Shown here: piece after piece, positions 35,356 to 43,944 of the stretch
Layout of the letters: every line of letters begins with the position of its first letter
Position numbering within the stretch: position 1 is the stretch's first letter
NCBI RefSeq assembly: GCF_021513275.1
Contig: NZ_CP090978.1
Location: forward strand, 6,133,001-6,197,000
DNA length: 64,000 bases
Reading direction: 5' to 3'
Source: Paenibacillus hexagrammi
GTDB taxonomy: Bacteria; Bacillota; Bacilli; Paenibacillales; NBRC-103111
The notes under the pieces: generated by a model
Database searches by the model: none
What the model was told of the DNA's origin: nothing
The model's input: only the letters and a program-made list of their open reading frames with translations
Translations under genes and position numbers: made by a program

Positions 35356-36075
35356 GTGAAAGGAACGAAGCGGGGGCAGATCAAAGCGGGGATCACGGTC
35401 ATTACCGTCACGAATAAGCCCGACTTTATGAAAAATCTCTTTCGCAATTACCGTCATCAATCATGGAGACGCCGAGAGTTAATTATTGTCTTAAATCAAA
35501 AGGGCATGAGTCCCGCCTCCTACCTTGCTTATGCGAAACGATTAGGAATACGCGCCTCCGTGTATCAGCTTCAAGAGAAGGCCTCCTTAGGGGAATGTCT
35601 AAATTACGGTATCCGGCGAGCCCGATATAAGTATATTGCGAAGTGCGACGACGATGATTATTATGGACCCGCTTACTTGGCGGAAGCGATTCGTACAGCG
35701 GAGCGAACAGGTGCGGATGTGGTTGGAAAGAACCAATTCTACATGTACATGGTCAAAACAAAGAAACTTCTCCTATTGAGAATGCACAGGAACGATGCCG
35801 TAGCCGGAGCGACACTGGTATTTCGAAGAGCACTTTACCCAGCTGTAAAATTTCGAGCGATGCGCGCAGGGTCGGATATGAGATTTCTTATAGATGTTCG
35901 GAAGCGAGGAGGCCGGGTACAATCGACGAGCCATCGTCATTTTGCGACCAATCGGCGAGCGGATCAATCCAGACATACCTGGAAAATTAATCGGAATACC
36001 ATGCAGAAATTGCAGGCAAAGATCATCCAAAAGACGGAGAGTTATGAGAACATTGTGCGAGGCGTTGAGTCTTGA
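35356..36075 (+). CDS. family 2 glycosyltransferase
   Basis: GT-A fold: GITVITVTNKPDFMKNLFRNYRHQSWRRRELIIVLN, then the metal-binding acidic cluster KCDDDDYYGPAYL, and the acceptor region VVGKNQFYMYM. 239 residues, no membrane segment. Start GTG with GAAGGGGGTTGGAAT upstream. This matches the family of small GT2 proteins common in Paenibacillus. Substrate unknown; a role in spore or capsule glycosylation is possible given the neighbouring tgl. Confidence 0.88.
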   Translation: MKGTKRGQIKAGITVITVTNKPDFMKNLFRNYRHQSWRRRELIIVLNQKGMSPASYLAYAKRLGIRASVYQLQEKASLGECLNYGIRRARYKYIAKCDDDDYYGPAYLAEAIRTAERTGADVVGKNQFYMYMVKTKKLLLLRMHRNDAVAGATLVFRRALYPAVKFRAMRAGSDMRFLIDVRKRGGRVQSTSHRHFATNRRADQSRHTWKINRNTMQKLQAKIIQKTESYENIVRGVES

Positions 36076-36104
36076 AAGTATCGTATTTATAAAGAGAGAA
36101 GCGG

Positions 36105-36136
36105 CCCGCCTTCCGATCAGGAGCAGCGGGTTTTTT
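36105..36136 (+). terminator. terminator after the GT2 gene
   Basis: CCCGC ... GCGGG with an inner CTTCC/GGAG pairing, followed by six T. Confidence 0.7.
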
Positions 36137-36332
36137 AGTCTGCGTAGCAGTAGGGAAAAGCTATACATCTTGTTAATTCCGGTCAGTTTCGGCTAACGCT
36201 ACCTTCTATTTCGCCAAAATATTGCTCAAATCGTGATGCTCCGGGATATAGGCGTTCACATGACTTTGAAATTCTACATATAAAAATAGGTAATCATTAT
36301 AATGCAGATCTTTTCATATTGAGGAGAGGTCC

Positions 36333-37134
36333 ATGATCATAATAGAAGGCACCAGAGAAATCGTCTTTGGAGAAGGTACTCTGTCAGAGCTTGAACTCGC
36401 TATTTTTCAAAAAAAGAAAGCAGCCTTGTAGAATATCGGTATGATACCGTATATTCCCTGTTGTTTGAACTGTATATGCGTTCACAGATTGTGAAGTCTG
36501 CAAATGAACTGAGTAAAGCCGGTGTCTACTTTGCGGATTTCAAAAAAACGGTAGGTAACCCGATATACTGGCGCGTGACGAATCAAGGGAGGCTTCAGTT
36601 GAAGAGGGGGTGGCTCCACAATATGCAGTAAGGGATATCTTTAGAAATGGTGATTCCTACGCATTCGAATGTTCCATGGCTGTAGTAGTCGTGTTATACA
36701 AATCCATATTAGAATCTATTGATCCAGGAATTTTCGATATCATGTTCGCGGATCTTTTATTATTTGATTGGGATTCCAACACCAAATTGCATCTGATTGA
36801 CCGAACAAATAATGAGGAAGCCGTAGGGGGGGATGTGCTCTATTTTGAAAACCCGGATGTAGAACCATTGCTGCCCTGGTGGAAAGGGGAAAATGTCATC
36901 ATGATGGAGAACGATCTCTATTATGGACACGGGCATGGTCTCGGAATGACCCCCGGGGATGCGATCATTAACTTTCTGAATAAACACAGGATATTTGGCA
37001 GTACGAAATCAGCATTCCTGTCAGATCGTTATGTTTATCCAGATTTCTCTTACTTTTCGAGATTTCAAAGTCGGTTACGAAAGAGACCTATGATTGCGAA
37101 GGTAGGGGGAAGAATTCACGTTTGGAACATCTAA
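36333..37134 (+). CDS. tgl: protein-glutamine gamma-glutamyltransferase Tgl, two frameshifts
   Basis: Spore-coat transglutaminase. ATG 36333 has GAGGAGAGGT just upstream, giving MIIIEGTREIVFGEG. The pieces joined across frames read QKKESSLVEYRYDTVYSLLFELYMRS, FADFKKTVGNPIYWRVTNQGRLQLKRGVAPQYAVRDIF, and YAFECSMAVVVVLYKS with the catalytic Cys. GHGHGLGMTPGDAII carries the conserved His region, matching Bacillus Tgl (about 245 residues) motif by motif. Frame breaks are at seven A (36409-36415) and five G (36606-36610), one base lost at each. Confidence 0.9.
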
Positions 37135-37235
37135 TTTTAACATATTTTTCTAATAATAATTTTTTCTGGACATAAGTCGCAAGCTGAAATTCTTGCATAT
37201 GATGACGTATGCCTACTCCAGAAAGGGGAAAGAAC

Positions 37236-37754
37236 ATGACGAAACGTAATGTATCAACGGAGGATAACCTTCCTTTGTATCAAGCTGCATCCAGGACGGA
37301 GAGCCTCCAACCAATTCAACATATTCAACCAGCCCAAGCAGTCCAACCAGTTCAGCAAATTCCGGCATTGACAGGAGATAACCTGCCTATCTATCAGCAG
37401 CCTTCTGTAGCGCCTGCAGCACAGTACCCAACGCATCCACTCTACCAACATATTCATTACGAACACCCACATCATGTATATCATCCGCATCACATATATC
37501 ACCCACATCTTGTGTATCATCCACATCACATGTATCACCCACATCATGTATATCATCCGCATCATCATGTTAATCATCATACTTACCATCCTCATCACCA
37601 TCACGTCTATCATGTAAGTTACCATCCAATGCACCACCATGCCGTCAACTATCCGCATCCTCATTACACACATCAGCATCCCCAGGATCCTCCACATGTA
37701 GAGCATCATCAAACAGCAAAAACCCACCACCATCATTACCACTCAAATAATTAA
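37236..37754 (+). CDS. histidine-rich repeat protein, possible spore-coat protein
   Basis: 172 residues. The N-terminal third is rich in Gln (LPLYQAASRTESLQPIQHIQPAQ) and contains two DNLPxYQ motifs. The rest is dominated by YHPHHxYHPHH repeats, some 60 His in all, with few charged residues. No signal peptide. ATG 37236 with AAAGGGG upstream. It lies 100 bases after tgl on the same strand. Gln and some Lys make it a plausible Tgl substrate, and the His clusters could bind metal. Both are inference; spore-coat proteins of this type are known in Bacillales. Confidence 0.7.
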   Translation: MTKRNVSTEDNLPLYQAASRTESLQPIQHIQPAQAVQPVQQIPALTGDNLPIYQQPSVAPAAQYPTHPLYQHIHYEHPHHVYHPHHIYHPHLVYHPHHMYHPHHVYHPHHHVNHHTYHPHHHHVYHVSYHPMHHHAVNYPHPHYTHQHPQDPPHVEHHQTAKTHHHHYHSNN

Positions 37755-38212
37755 CTAAGGTCCCCTTCTAGCAAGAGTTCTCAAAGGAACTTTCTGCTTA
37801 AGGGGGCAATTTGTCAATGTTCATCCATCTTTCTCTTATTCAATCACAAGGATGCTATATTCGTCATTTTGGGCCATTATCTGTATGCTGTACATGCTGT
37901 CTTCATTAATCTTGATGGAATTGCGGCGAAAGCTTTAAGAAGATCATGAGCTGCTCAAATACAATCTTAATAACCTAGGAAAATATTCATCAAGCATAGG
38001 AATTTGATACAATAAAATTAGCAAAATTGTCATTGTGGTGTAGGCGTTCTTGAAGCCGAGGAAGTAGGGGTTGGGCGAATTTGTGCGTGAGTGGTGTTCG
38101 CTTGCGGATTGGCACCGCTTGCCGATAGACAGAACGGGCACTATCTTCGGCAGAATCAGGAGCTGACCCGAAGGCTTGGCATATATGTATTTTCATCGAA
38201 AGGCGTGAGCTT
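37755..38212. other. intergenic interval with one large hairpin
   Basis: No gene is seen. Just after the His-rich gene, TCCCCTT (37761-37767) pairs with AAGGGGGC (about 37800-37807), with further pairing AGCAAGAGTTC/GAACTTTCTGCT inside. It is probably a terminator, although the tail is only AATTTGT. The remainder has no recognisable promoter. Confidence 0.5.
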
Positions 38213-39124
38213 GTGACGGACAAACTTCCACAACAAGATTCCTATGTATGGGGCATGAATCGAGCGCTGGAGTTCATTCAAGCCAATTTAGGGGAAGCAA
38301 TTACACTGGAGGATATTGCAAAAGAGGCCTGTTTGTCCAAGTTTCATTTTCATCGAATATTCAAGATGGTTACGAAGGAAAGCCTAGGGCAATTCATCCA
38401 GCGGCTGCGTGTTGAGAAAGCGGCGAACACTCTCTGTAACGGTTCGGCAGCCTCACTAACGGAAATCGCCCTACACTGCGGGTATGCTTCGTCCGGCTAT
38501 TTTAGCCGTGCATTTAATAGCCATTTTGGTATGAGCGCCTCTGCCTTCCGTGGACTATCGCCCAGCGAGAAGCACCAATTTCTCCAGGAACGCATGCAAG
38601 GACTACCCCTAGTCAAAAGCCCTCTCCAAACGGTTGATCGTTTGGATGTCTGCATGGAAGAGATTCCTGAGCTGCATGTAGCTTATGTTCGCAAATGTTA
38701 TATGGATCTGCAGGAGGAGCCGGTAATTATCCACCGGATGTTTGACTACATTACCGCATGGGGCCAATCAATGGGGCTCATGGCAGAATCGACTCGCGTG
38801 CTTGGCATTATTTATGACAATCCTTATCAGACAGCTCTATCGAACTATCAATATGATGCCTGTATCACAGTGCCGGTTTCCACTGCTGCAGAAGGTATGG
38901 TGGGGACGAAAACAGTGGCTGGAGGCAGGTATGCCATCTTGAAGCTGCGAAATGTGAAACCATCCAAGCTTGAAGGCAGTATTTATACGTTACTTCTCGA
39001 ATGGCTGCCTAAGTCCGGATGCCGCATCGACGATAGACCGATCCTGGAGTTCTATTATGGGCCGCCTTCGGAATCCGGCTTTACGATGGATTTCTGTATC
39101 CCGGTCACGACGGACCGAATATAG
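38213..39124 (+). CDS. AraC-family regulator with GyrI-like effector domain
   Basis: N-terminal double HTH (ITLEDIAKEACLSKFHFHRIFKMVTKESLGQFIQRLRVEKAANTL, SLTEIALHCGYASSGYFSRAFNSHFGMSASAFR) and a C-terminal GyrI-like domain (VCMEEIPELHVAYVRKCYMD...ECILEFYYGPP-like ending). This is the Rob/SoxS-like plus GyrI arrangement, with drug or small-molecule binding typical of the C-terminal part. 303 residues, intact. Start GTG 38213. Confidence 0.93.
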   Translation: MTDKLPQQDSYVWGMNRALEFIQANLGEAITLEDIAKEACLSKFHFHRIFKMVTKESLGQFIQRLRVEKAANTLCNGSAASLTEIALHCGYASSGYFSRAFNSHFGMSASAFRGLSPSEKHQFLQERMQGLPLVKSPLQTVDRLDVCMEEIPELHVAYVRKCYMDLQEEPVIIHRMFDYITAWGQSMGLMAESTRVLGIIYDNPYQTALSNYQYDACITVPVSTAAEGMVGTKTVAGGRYAILKLRNVKPSKLEGSIYTLLLEWLPKSGCRIDDRPILEFYYGPPSESGFTMDFCIPVTTDRI

Positions 39125-39175
39125 CAAGATTGTGCAAATCACAAGCGGAGCCCCTCCTTACAATGAAGGTTGGAG

Positions 39176-40234
39176 GTGGATGTTATCAAACAAGTGATGA
39201 TTGTACTAATCTTCATGATGATGCTCGCAGGGTGCAGTACTGCCGGCAAAACCATGCCAGCTGGGCAGCAGGAATCTCCCAAGACGGGGACGGCCCATAC
39301 GGAGATGCCTGACACAGGAGCAGGCACTAGGGGTACACCAAGCACGAATACGAGCACGCCCGGCAAAGAAGCAGCAATTATGGAGACGCAAAGCGCGGGG
39401 ACAGCCAGTAAGGTAACGCCTGGTACGGAGAATGCCACCAAGCAGGGGCTTGAAGCCTCGAAGACCGAGGCGGTTACTTTTACAAGTAAAGCCTTAGGAA
39501 AAGAGATGAGAATGAAGGTCTATCTGCCCAAGGGGTACGGCGGTTCCAAGAAGCTTCCCGTGTTGTATGTGATGCATGGCATGCGGGATGACGAGAATAC
39601 GATTCTGATGTTCACCTCAGCGGCGGATAAGCTGATTGAAGCGGGGAAAATCAAACCGTTAGTCATCGTGGCGCCTTATATCGAGAACAGCTTCGGTTCC
39701 AATACCGGCAAAGAGCTTTCCCTCTACAACGTACCAGAAATGGGTGTCTCCTTGAACGTTGGCATGTATGAGGATTACATCTATCAGGATGTCATTGGCT
39801 ACGTCAAAGAGCATTACAGCATTGATCCCTCCAGAGAGGGTCAGTATATCGGAGGCATCTCCATGGGCGGTTACGCTGCGCTTCACCTAGCCTTCAAGCA
39901 TCCTGAAGCTTTCAGTAAAGTGGGTGGACATAGTCCCGCCCTATGGTTTGAGGGAGGACCCAGGGATTGGCTCTACCCGAACGAAGAAATCATGAAGGCG
40001 GACGATCCTGTCTATCTGGCAGCCCATCAAGATTTAAAAGGGCTGAACATTTATCTGGATTGCGGGGACGAGGACGGCTACGGATTTCAAACGAGTACCA
40101 AAAGGTTGAATGACCTGCTGACTCAGCACGGCCAGCATGTACAATACCAGCACGCTCCTGGCGCCCATGATATGAGCTATTGGGGAAGCCAGCTGCAGAA
40201 CTACTTGTTATTTTATAGCCCGGTGAACGAGTGA
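39176..40234 (+). CDS. lipoprotein esterase (esterase D/feruloyl-esterase-like)
   Basis: Signal peptide VIKQVMIVLIFMMMLAGC with lipobox LAGC, a long Thr/Gly/Ser-rich linker (about residues 20-105), then an alpha/beta-hydrolase of the esterase-D/Fes type: VYLPKGYGGSKKLPVLYVMHG, the nucleophile GGISMGGY and the C-terminal His in APGAHDMSYW. Exported and membrane-tethered. The start is unclear: GTG 39176 is used with AAGG upstream; TTG 39170 and GTG 39194 are alternatives. Substrate unknown; relatives act on feruloyl or other O-acyl esters. Confidence 0.87.
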   Translation: MDVIKQVMIVLIFMMMLAGCSTAGKTMPAGQQESPKTGTAHTEMPDTGAGTRGTPSTNTSTPGKEAAIMETQSAGTASKVTPGTENATKQGLEASKTEAVTFTSKALGKEMRMKVYLPKGYGGSKKLPVLYVMHGMRDDENTILMFTSAADKLIEAGKIKPLVIVAPYIENSFGSNTGKELSLYNVPEMGVSLNVGMYEDYIYQDVIGYVKEHYSIDPSREGQYIGGISMGGYAALHLAFKHPEAFSKVGGHSPALWFEGGPRDWLYPNEEIMKADDPVYLAAHQDLKGLNIYLDCGDEDGYGFQTSTKRLNDLLTQHGQHVQYQHAPGAHDMSYWGSQLQNYLLFYSPVNE

Positions 40235-40260
40235 AGGATGATCGCATAATTTTATAGCGC

Positions 40261-40310
40261 GCCAAAAATGCCAATTACCCGATTGATGCTGGGTAATTGG
40301 CATTTTTGGC
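40261..40310. terminator. bidirectional terminator with perfect 20-bp arms
   Basis: Arms at 40261-40280 and 40291-40310 are perfect complements (GCCAAAAATGCCAATTACCC) with a 10-base loop. The A5/T5 at the ends serves both the esterase gene and the convergent kinase gene. Confidence 0.9.
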
Positions 40311-40343
40311 ATACTGCTAGCCAGAGTATCCGCAGCCAAACTG

Positions 40344-41606
40344 CTACATCAAAGGCAGCTGCACGTGGAACGAAGTCGTTTCATTCTGCACACTCTTGGC
40401 AAATATCTTCCCTTTATGCTGCTCTACGATCGATTTGGCGATCGCGAGTCCCAGACCGTGACCGCCGCTGCTGCGGGAGCGGGACTTGTTGACGCGGTAG
40501 AAGCGGTCGAAGATCCGCTCCAGATGCTCAGGCGGGATGCCCTCGCCGCTATTGGTAACGGTAAGCACAGCGTCGTTGTGCTTTTTGTGCAGGGTCAGGC
40601 TGACCGCCCCTCCTGGTGCGTTGTATTTGATGCTATTATCGAGCAGAATCATGACAATCTGCTTGATTTGCTCGCTGCTGCCGCGGACAGTCAAGTCAGG
40701 CTGAATGTCGTAGGTAAGCGAGAGGTTTTTCTCAAACAGGACCGCTTCCATGGTCAGAATGACGCTTTCGACGGAATCACTAAGATTGAAGCTGCTGAAC
40801 ATGATGGAGTCTCTGGACTCTTCCATTTCAGTTAGGTACAAAAGGTCATTGGTCAGCGTCTTCATTCGTTCCGTCTCTGATTTAATATGGTGCAGCCATT
40901 TCGACTGATTCTCGATCGTGTCCTCTTTATTGGCTAGGAGCACATCAGCGTTGGTGGCGATTACAGCCAATGGCGTTCTTAGCTCATGCGAGGCATCCGC
41001 GATGAATTCCTTCTGCTTATGGAAAGCCTCCTTGACTGGTGCAATGGAGCGATTGGCAAAGTACCGGCTTGTTAAGTAAATGACGATCAGCATGACCAGT
41101 CCAACGATAGAGAAGGTGTACACAAGCGTCGTAAGGATGTCTACCTGTGCGGTTACGTCCAAGATGACAACGGAGTTGCCTGTTATATTTTTTTGCACCA
41201 GATAGGCCCAGATGTTGCCATCTAGACTGAATTGACCCGTTTCTGCGTTACCGGAGGTTGCTTGCTGGATAGCTGCTTGGTAGAAGTCCTGATCCATGTC
41301 AAAGTGGGACTTTGCCGCTGTAATATTCCACTGGGCATCTGTTTGTAGCAATATGGCCACCGCGCGTTCCGGAGGAGGACCTGCTTGATTGTTAGCTCCC
41401 GGTGGACCGCCGCCGTCAGGCGGATGAACGCCCTTTTTGCCATCAGATTTCATATAGGAATCGGCGACCCGATGCAGGTCCATATCGATACCGCCGTGAA
41501 CATTTTGATAGGTGAAGATGTAAATAGAAGCGAAGGATGCCAGCATGATGAAGGTGATGATAACTAAGTTCAGTAGAAGGAATCGGTTCCGCAGCTTATT
41601 GAACAT
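40344..41606 (-). CDS. sensor histidine kinase
   Basis: 420 residues: TM1 (LLLNLVIITFIMLASFASIYIF), an extracellular domain with a Gly/Pro-rich loop (PPDGGGPPGANNQAGPPP), TM2 (VYTFSIVGLVMLIVIYLTS), HisKA with phospho-His in DASHELRTPLAV, HATPase with DNSIKYNAPGG and GGHGLGLAI. No HAMP is obvious, but there is a short linker. It overlaps the regulator stop by one base (TGATG). Divergent from the VTC/DUF4956 operon, which it may control. Confidence 0.94.
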   Translation of the reverse strand: MFNKLRNRFLLLNLVIITFIMLASFASIYIFTYQNVHGGIDMDLHRVADSYMKSDGKKGVHPPDGGGPPGANNQAGPPPERAVAILLQTDAQWNITAAKSHFDMDQDFYQAAIQQATSGNAETGQFSLDGNIWAYLVQKNITGNSVVILDVTAQVDILTTLVYTFSIVGLVMLIVIYLTSRYFANRSIAPVKEAFHKQKEFIADASHELRTPLAVIATNADVLLANKEDTIENQSKWLHHIKSETERMKTLTNDLLYLTEMEESRDSIMFSSFNLSDSVESVILTMEAVLFEKNLSLTYDIQPDLTVRGSSEQIKQIVMILLDNSIKYNAPGGAVSLTLHKKHNDAVLTVTNSGEGIPPEHLERIFDRFYRVNKSRSRSSGGHGLGLAIAKSIVEQHKGKIFAKSVQNETTSFHVQLPLM

Positions 41607-42283
41607 CAGCCTGTCACCTCCAATACGTAGCCCACGCCTCGAATCGTGTTGATCCGAACGGAAGCGCCCAGGAAGTTGAGCTTTTTCCTCAAAAAAGAGA
41701 TATATACCTCCACATTATTGTGCTCCACCTCTGAGTCGAAGCCCCAGAGCTTTTCGATGATTTGTTCTTTGGAGGTCACTGCCTGCTTCCTGGTCATCAG
41801 CAGCTCCAGCAGCTCGCTCTCTTTAAGAATAAGCTTCAGCTCCTTCCCCTTGCAGGTTAGCTTAAGCGTGCCTGTATTCAGCTCCATATCCCCGAATTTG
41901 AGTGTATCATCCGCGACAACCTCGCCTTTGCGGCGCAGTGCCGCCCTGATTCTGGCGAGTAATTCCCCCGTAGAGAACGGTTTGGCTACGTAATCATCAG
42001 CGCCGTAATCCAGTCCCGCGATTTTATCGGAAGTATCTCCTTTGGCCGTCAACAGGATGACAGGAGTAAAAATCCCTTGGTCACGAATCGTCTTGAGCAT
42101 CGTAATGCCATCCATTTCAGGAAGCATAATGTCCAGCAGAATCAGATCATAAATGCCGCTTAACGCGTTATCGAGTCCGGATTGGCCGTCATGGACGGTA
42201 TCCACGGAATAGTTTTGTTGTTTCAGGATTTGAGTCAGCGCTTCCGCTAAATGCATCTCATCCTCGACGATTAATATTCTCAT
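41606..42283 (-). CDS. OmpR-family response regulator
   Basis: MRILIVEDEMHLAEAL, phospho-Asp in LILLDIMLPEMDG, LLTAKGD, YVAKPF, then winged-helix output (ILKESELLELLMTRKQAVTSKEQIIEKLWG, NNVEVYISFLRKKL). ATG 42283 with GGGGGAG 6 bases upstream is chosen over an upstream in-frame ATG. Direct repeats TTAATCA at 42353-42359 and 42363-42369, 10 bp apart, lie upstream and fit OmpR-type binding, possibly its own site or that of the divergent operon. Confidence 0.95.
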   Translation of the reverse strand: MRILIVEDEMHLAEALTQILKQQNYSVDTVHDGQSGLDNALSGIYDLILLDIMLPEMDGITMLKTIRDQGIFTPVILLTAKGDTSDKIAGLDYGADDYVAKPFSTGELLARIRAALRRKGEVVADDTLKFGDMELNTGTLKLTCKGKELKLILKESELLELLMTRKQAVTSKEQIIEKLWGFDSEVEHNNVEVYISFLRKKLNFLGASVRINTIRGVGYVLEVTG

Positions 42284-42508
42284 GTTGAACTCCCCCTTGG
42301 TGCTCATGGTCTCCTATTTCGCTTGCATGTCTTCATTATAGGGCTCAAACCTTTAATCAAACTTAATCATGGTTATTCGATTGAAATAAAAGCTTCTAAG
42401 GTGATAACAAACTGTCTCTTTTATTTAAGTTTCGTTAAAGGTTGAAGCGGTACGATACAGACATGAAGCAGCGAGCAAGTCACAAGAAAAGAAAGGGGCG
42501 AGACCTTT

Positions 42509-43249
42509 ATGGCGATCGAAGTATTCAACCGATACGAAAATAAATACCTGATGGATACCAAAGCCTTTTACGCGATTTATAATCAATTACTTGCATACAT
42601 GGAGCTCGACGAATACAACAAGAACGATAAATTTTATTCGATTAGTAACATTTATTACGATACCGAGCACGATTCCTTGATTCGAAACAGCTTATCTAAG
42701 CCCAAATATAAGGAAAAGCTTCGGATCCGCGCTTACGGGGTTCCTAAGCAGGATGCTAAGGTCTATCTGGAACTGAAGAAGAAGGTATTCGGGCTGGTGA
42801 ACAAAAGAAGAACCGCGCTCATGCTGAATGAGGCTTATGATTTTGCCGTCACAGGACGCGCTCCGGAGCTCAAGCCCTATATGAACAAGCAGGTCGTGCA
42901 GGAGATTGAATATTTCCTGGAAAGGTATGATTTGAAGCCTAAGGTGTACCTGACTTACGACAGGATCGCGATGTTTTGCAAGAACAACCGGGATTTGCGG
43001 ATTACCTTTGATACGAATATCCGGTCCAGACGGTATGATTTGAAGCTGGAACAAGGTGATTACGGCGAGCAGCTGCTCAGCCGCGGACAATGGCTCATGG
43101 AAGTGAAGGCGGAGAAGACGATTCCGGTCTGGCTGTCCAAAATGCTATCTGAGCATCAGATGTACCGCACCAGCTTTTCGAAATACGGCAATGAATACAA
43201 AAAAATGCGAAATGAAAGACTCGCAGGGGAGAGGATTTTACCATGTTAG
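42509..43249 (+). CDS. VTC-domain polyphosphate polymerase-like protein
   Basis: 246 residues with the VTC/polyP polymerase tunnel motifs: RYENKYLMD, the strand YYDTEHDSLIRNSL, KEKLRIRAYG, VYLELKKKVFGLVNKRR and LMEVKAEKTIPVWL. The basic residues and acidic E of a triphosphate-tunnel fold are in place. Cytoplasmic. Bacterial VTC proteins usually sit with DUF4956 membrane proteins, as here, where the next gene overlaps by 7 bases. Polyphosphate synthesis is the family inference; activity not shown. Confidence 0.9.
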   Translation: MAIEVFNRYENKYLMDTKAFYAIYNQLLAYMELDEYNKNDKFYSISNIYYDTEHDSLIRNSLSKPKYKEKLRIRAYGVPKQDAKVYLELKKKVFGLVNKRRTALMLNEAYDFAVTGRAPELKPYMNKQVVQEIEYFLERYDLKPKVYLTYDRIAMFCKNNRDLRITFDTNIRSRRYDLKLEQGDYGEQLLSRGQWLMEVKAEKTIPVWLSKMLSEHQMYRTSFSKYGNEYKKMRNERLAGERILPC

Positions 43250-43923
43250 ATACTTTACTGGCTTCGGCCCAAACGGTCACGGACCTTACACTGGCTCAGG
43301 CGCTAACAACTATTCTAGTTGCATTCGTGCTTGGCGCGGTGATCAGCTTCACTTATATGAAAACCCAGCCTATGTATAATCAGAGTTTTACGCTGACCAT
43401 GATTGTACTTCCAGCTATTATCGCCGTCATTATTCTGCTCATCGGCAGCAACATTGCCCGGGCGTTCAGCCTTGCGGGAGCCTTCTCGATTATTCGCTTC
43501 CGAAGCGCGCCTGGCGACCCCAAAGACATTTCGTTTGTTTTGTTCACGATGGCAGCGGGTCTTGCTTGCGGTGTAGGAGCGTTTGGATATGCAGCACTGT
43601 TCACGATAGCTCTTTGCGTGTTGATGTTTGTCCTCAAGACTGTCAAATTCGGTGAAAAGAAAACTTCACAGAAGTTGCTGAAAGTTACGATCCCTGAAAA
43701 TCTAGGGTATGAAGAAGCATTTGATGAGATTTTCAAGAAATTCAAAATCAACTATGAGCTTAGAAAAGTAAAAACAACCGAGCTAGGCAGCTTGTATGAG
43801 CTGGTTTACCTCGTATCCATCGATCATGTTACCAACCAGAAGGAATTCTTAGACGCCATTCGATGCAGAAATGGAAACCTGGATATTAGCTTAACCATGA
43901 GTCCGACCGTTGCGGAATATTAA
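43243..43923 (+). CDS. DUF4956 membrane protein
   Basis: 226 residues. About four membrane helices (AQALTTILVAFVLGAVISF, SFTLTMIVLPAIIAVIILLIGSNIA, LFTMAAGLACGVGAFGYAALFTIALCVLMFVL), with the conserved GAFSIIRFRSAPGDPKDI loop, then a soluble C-terminal domain. It overlaps the VTC gene, so the two probably form a complex at the membrane. AGGGGAGAGGATTTTACC before the ATG gives a good ribosome site. Confidence 0.92.
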   Translation: MLDTLLASAQTVTDLTLAQALTTILVAFVLGAVISFTYMKTQPMYNQSFTLTMIVLPAIIAVIILLIGSNIARAFSLAGAFSIIRFRSAPGDPKDISFVLFTMAAGLACGVGAFGYAALFTIALCVLMFVLKTVKFGEKKTSQKLLKVTIPENLGYEEAFDEIFKKFKINYELRKVKTTELGSLYELVYLVSIDHVTNQKEFLDAIRCRNGNLDISLTMSPTVAEY

Positions 43924-43944
43924 AATAAGAGAGGAAGTTCATCT

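Noticed and set aside
37254..37742. Methionine-rich membrane-like frame opposite the His-rich gene
   Set aside because: It is the antisense of CAT/CAC-rich codons, has no ribosome site, and the plus-strand gene has a strong one.
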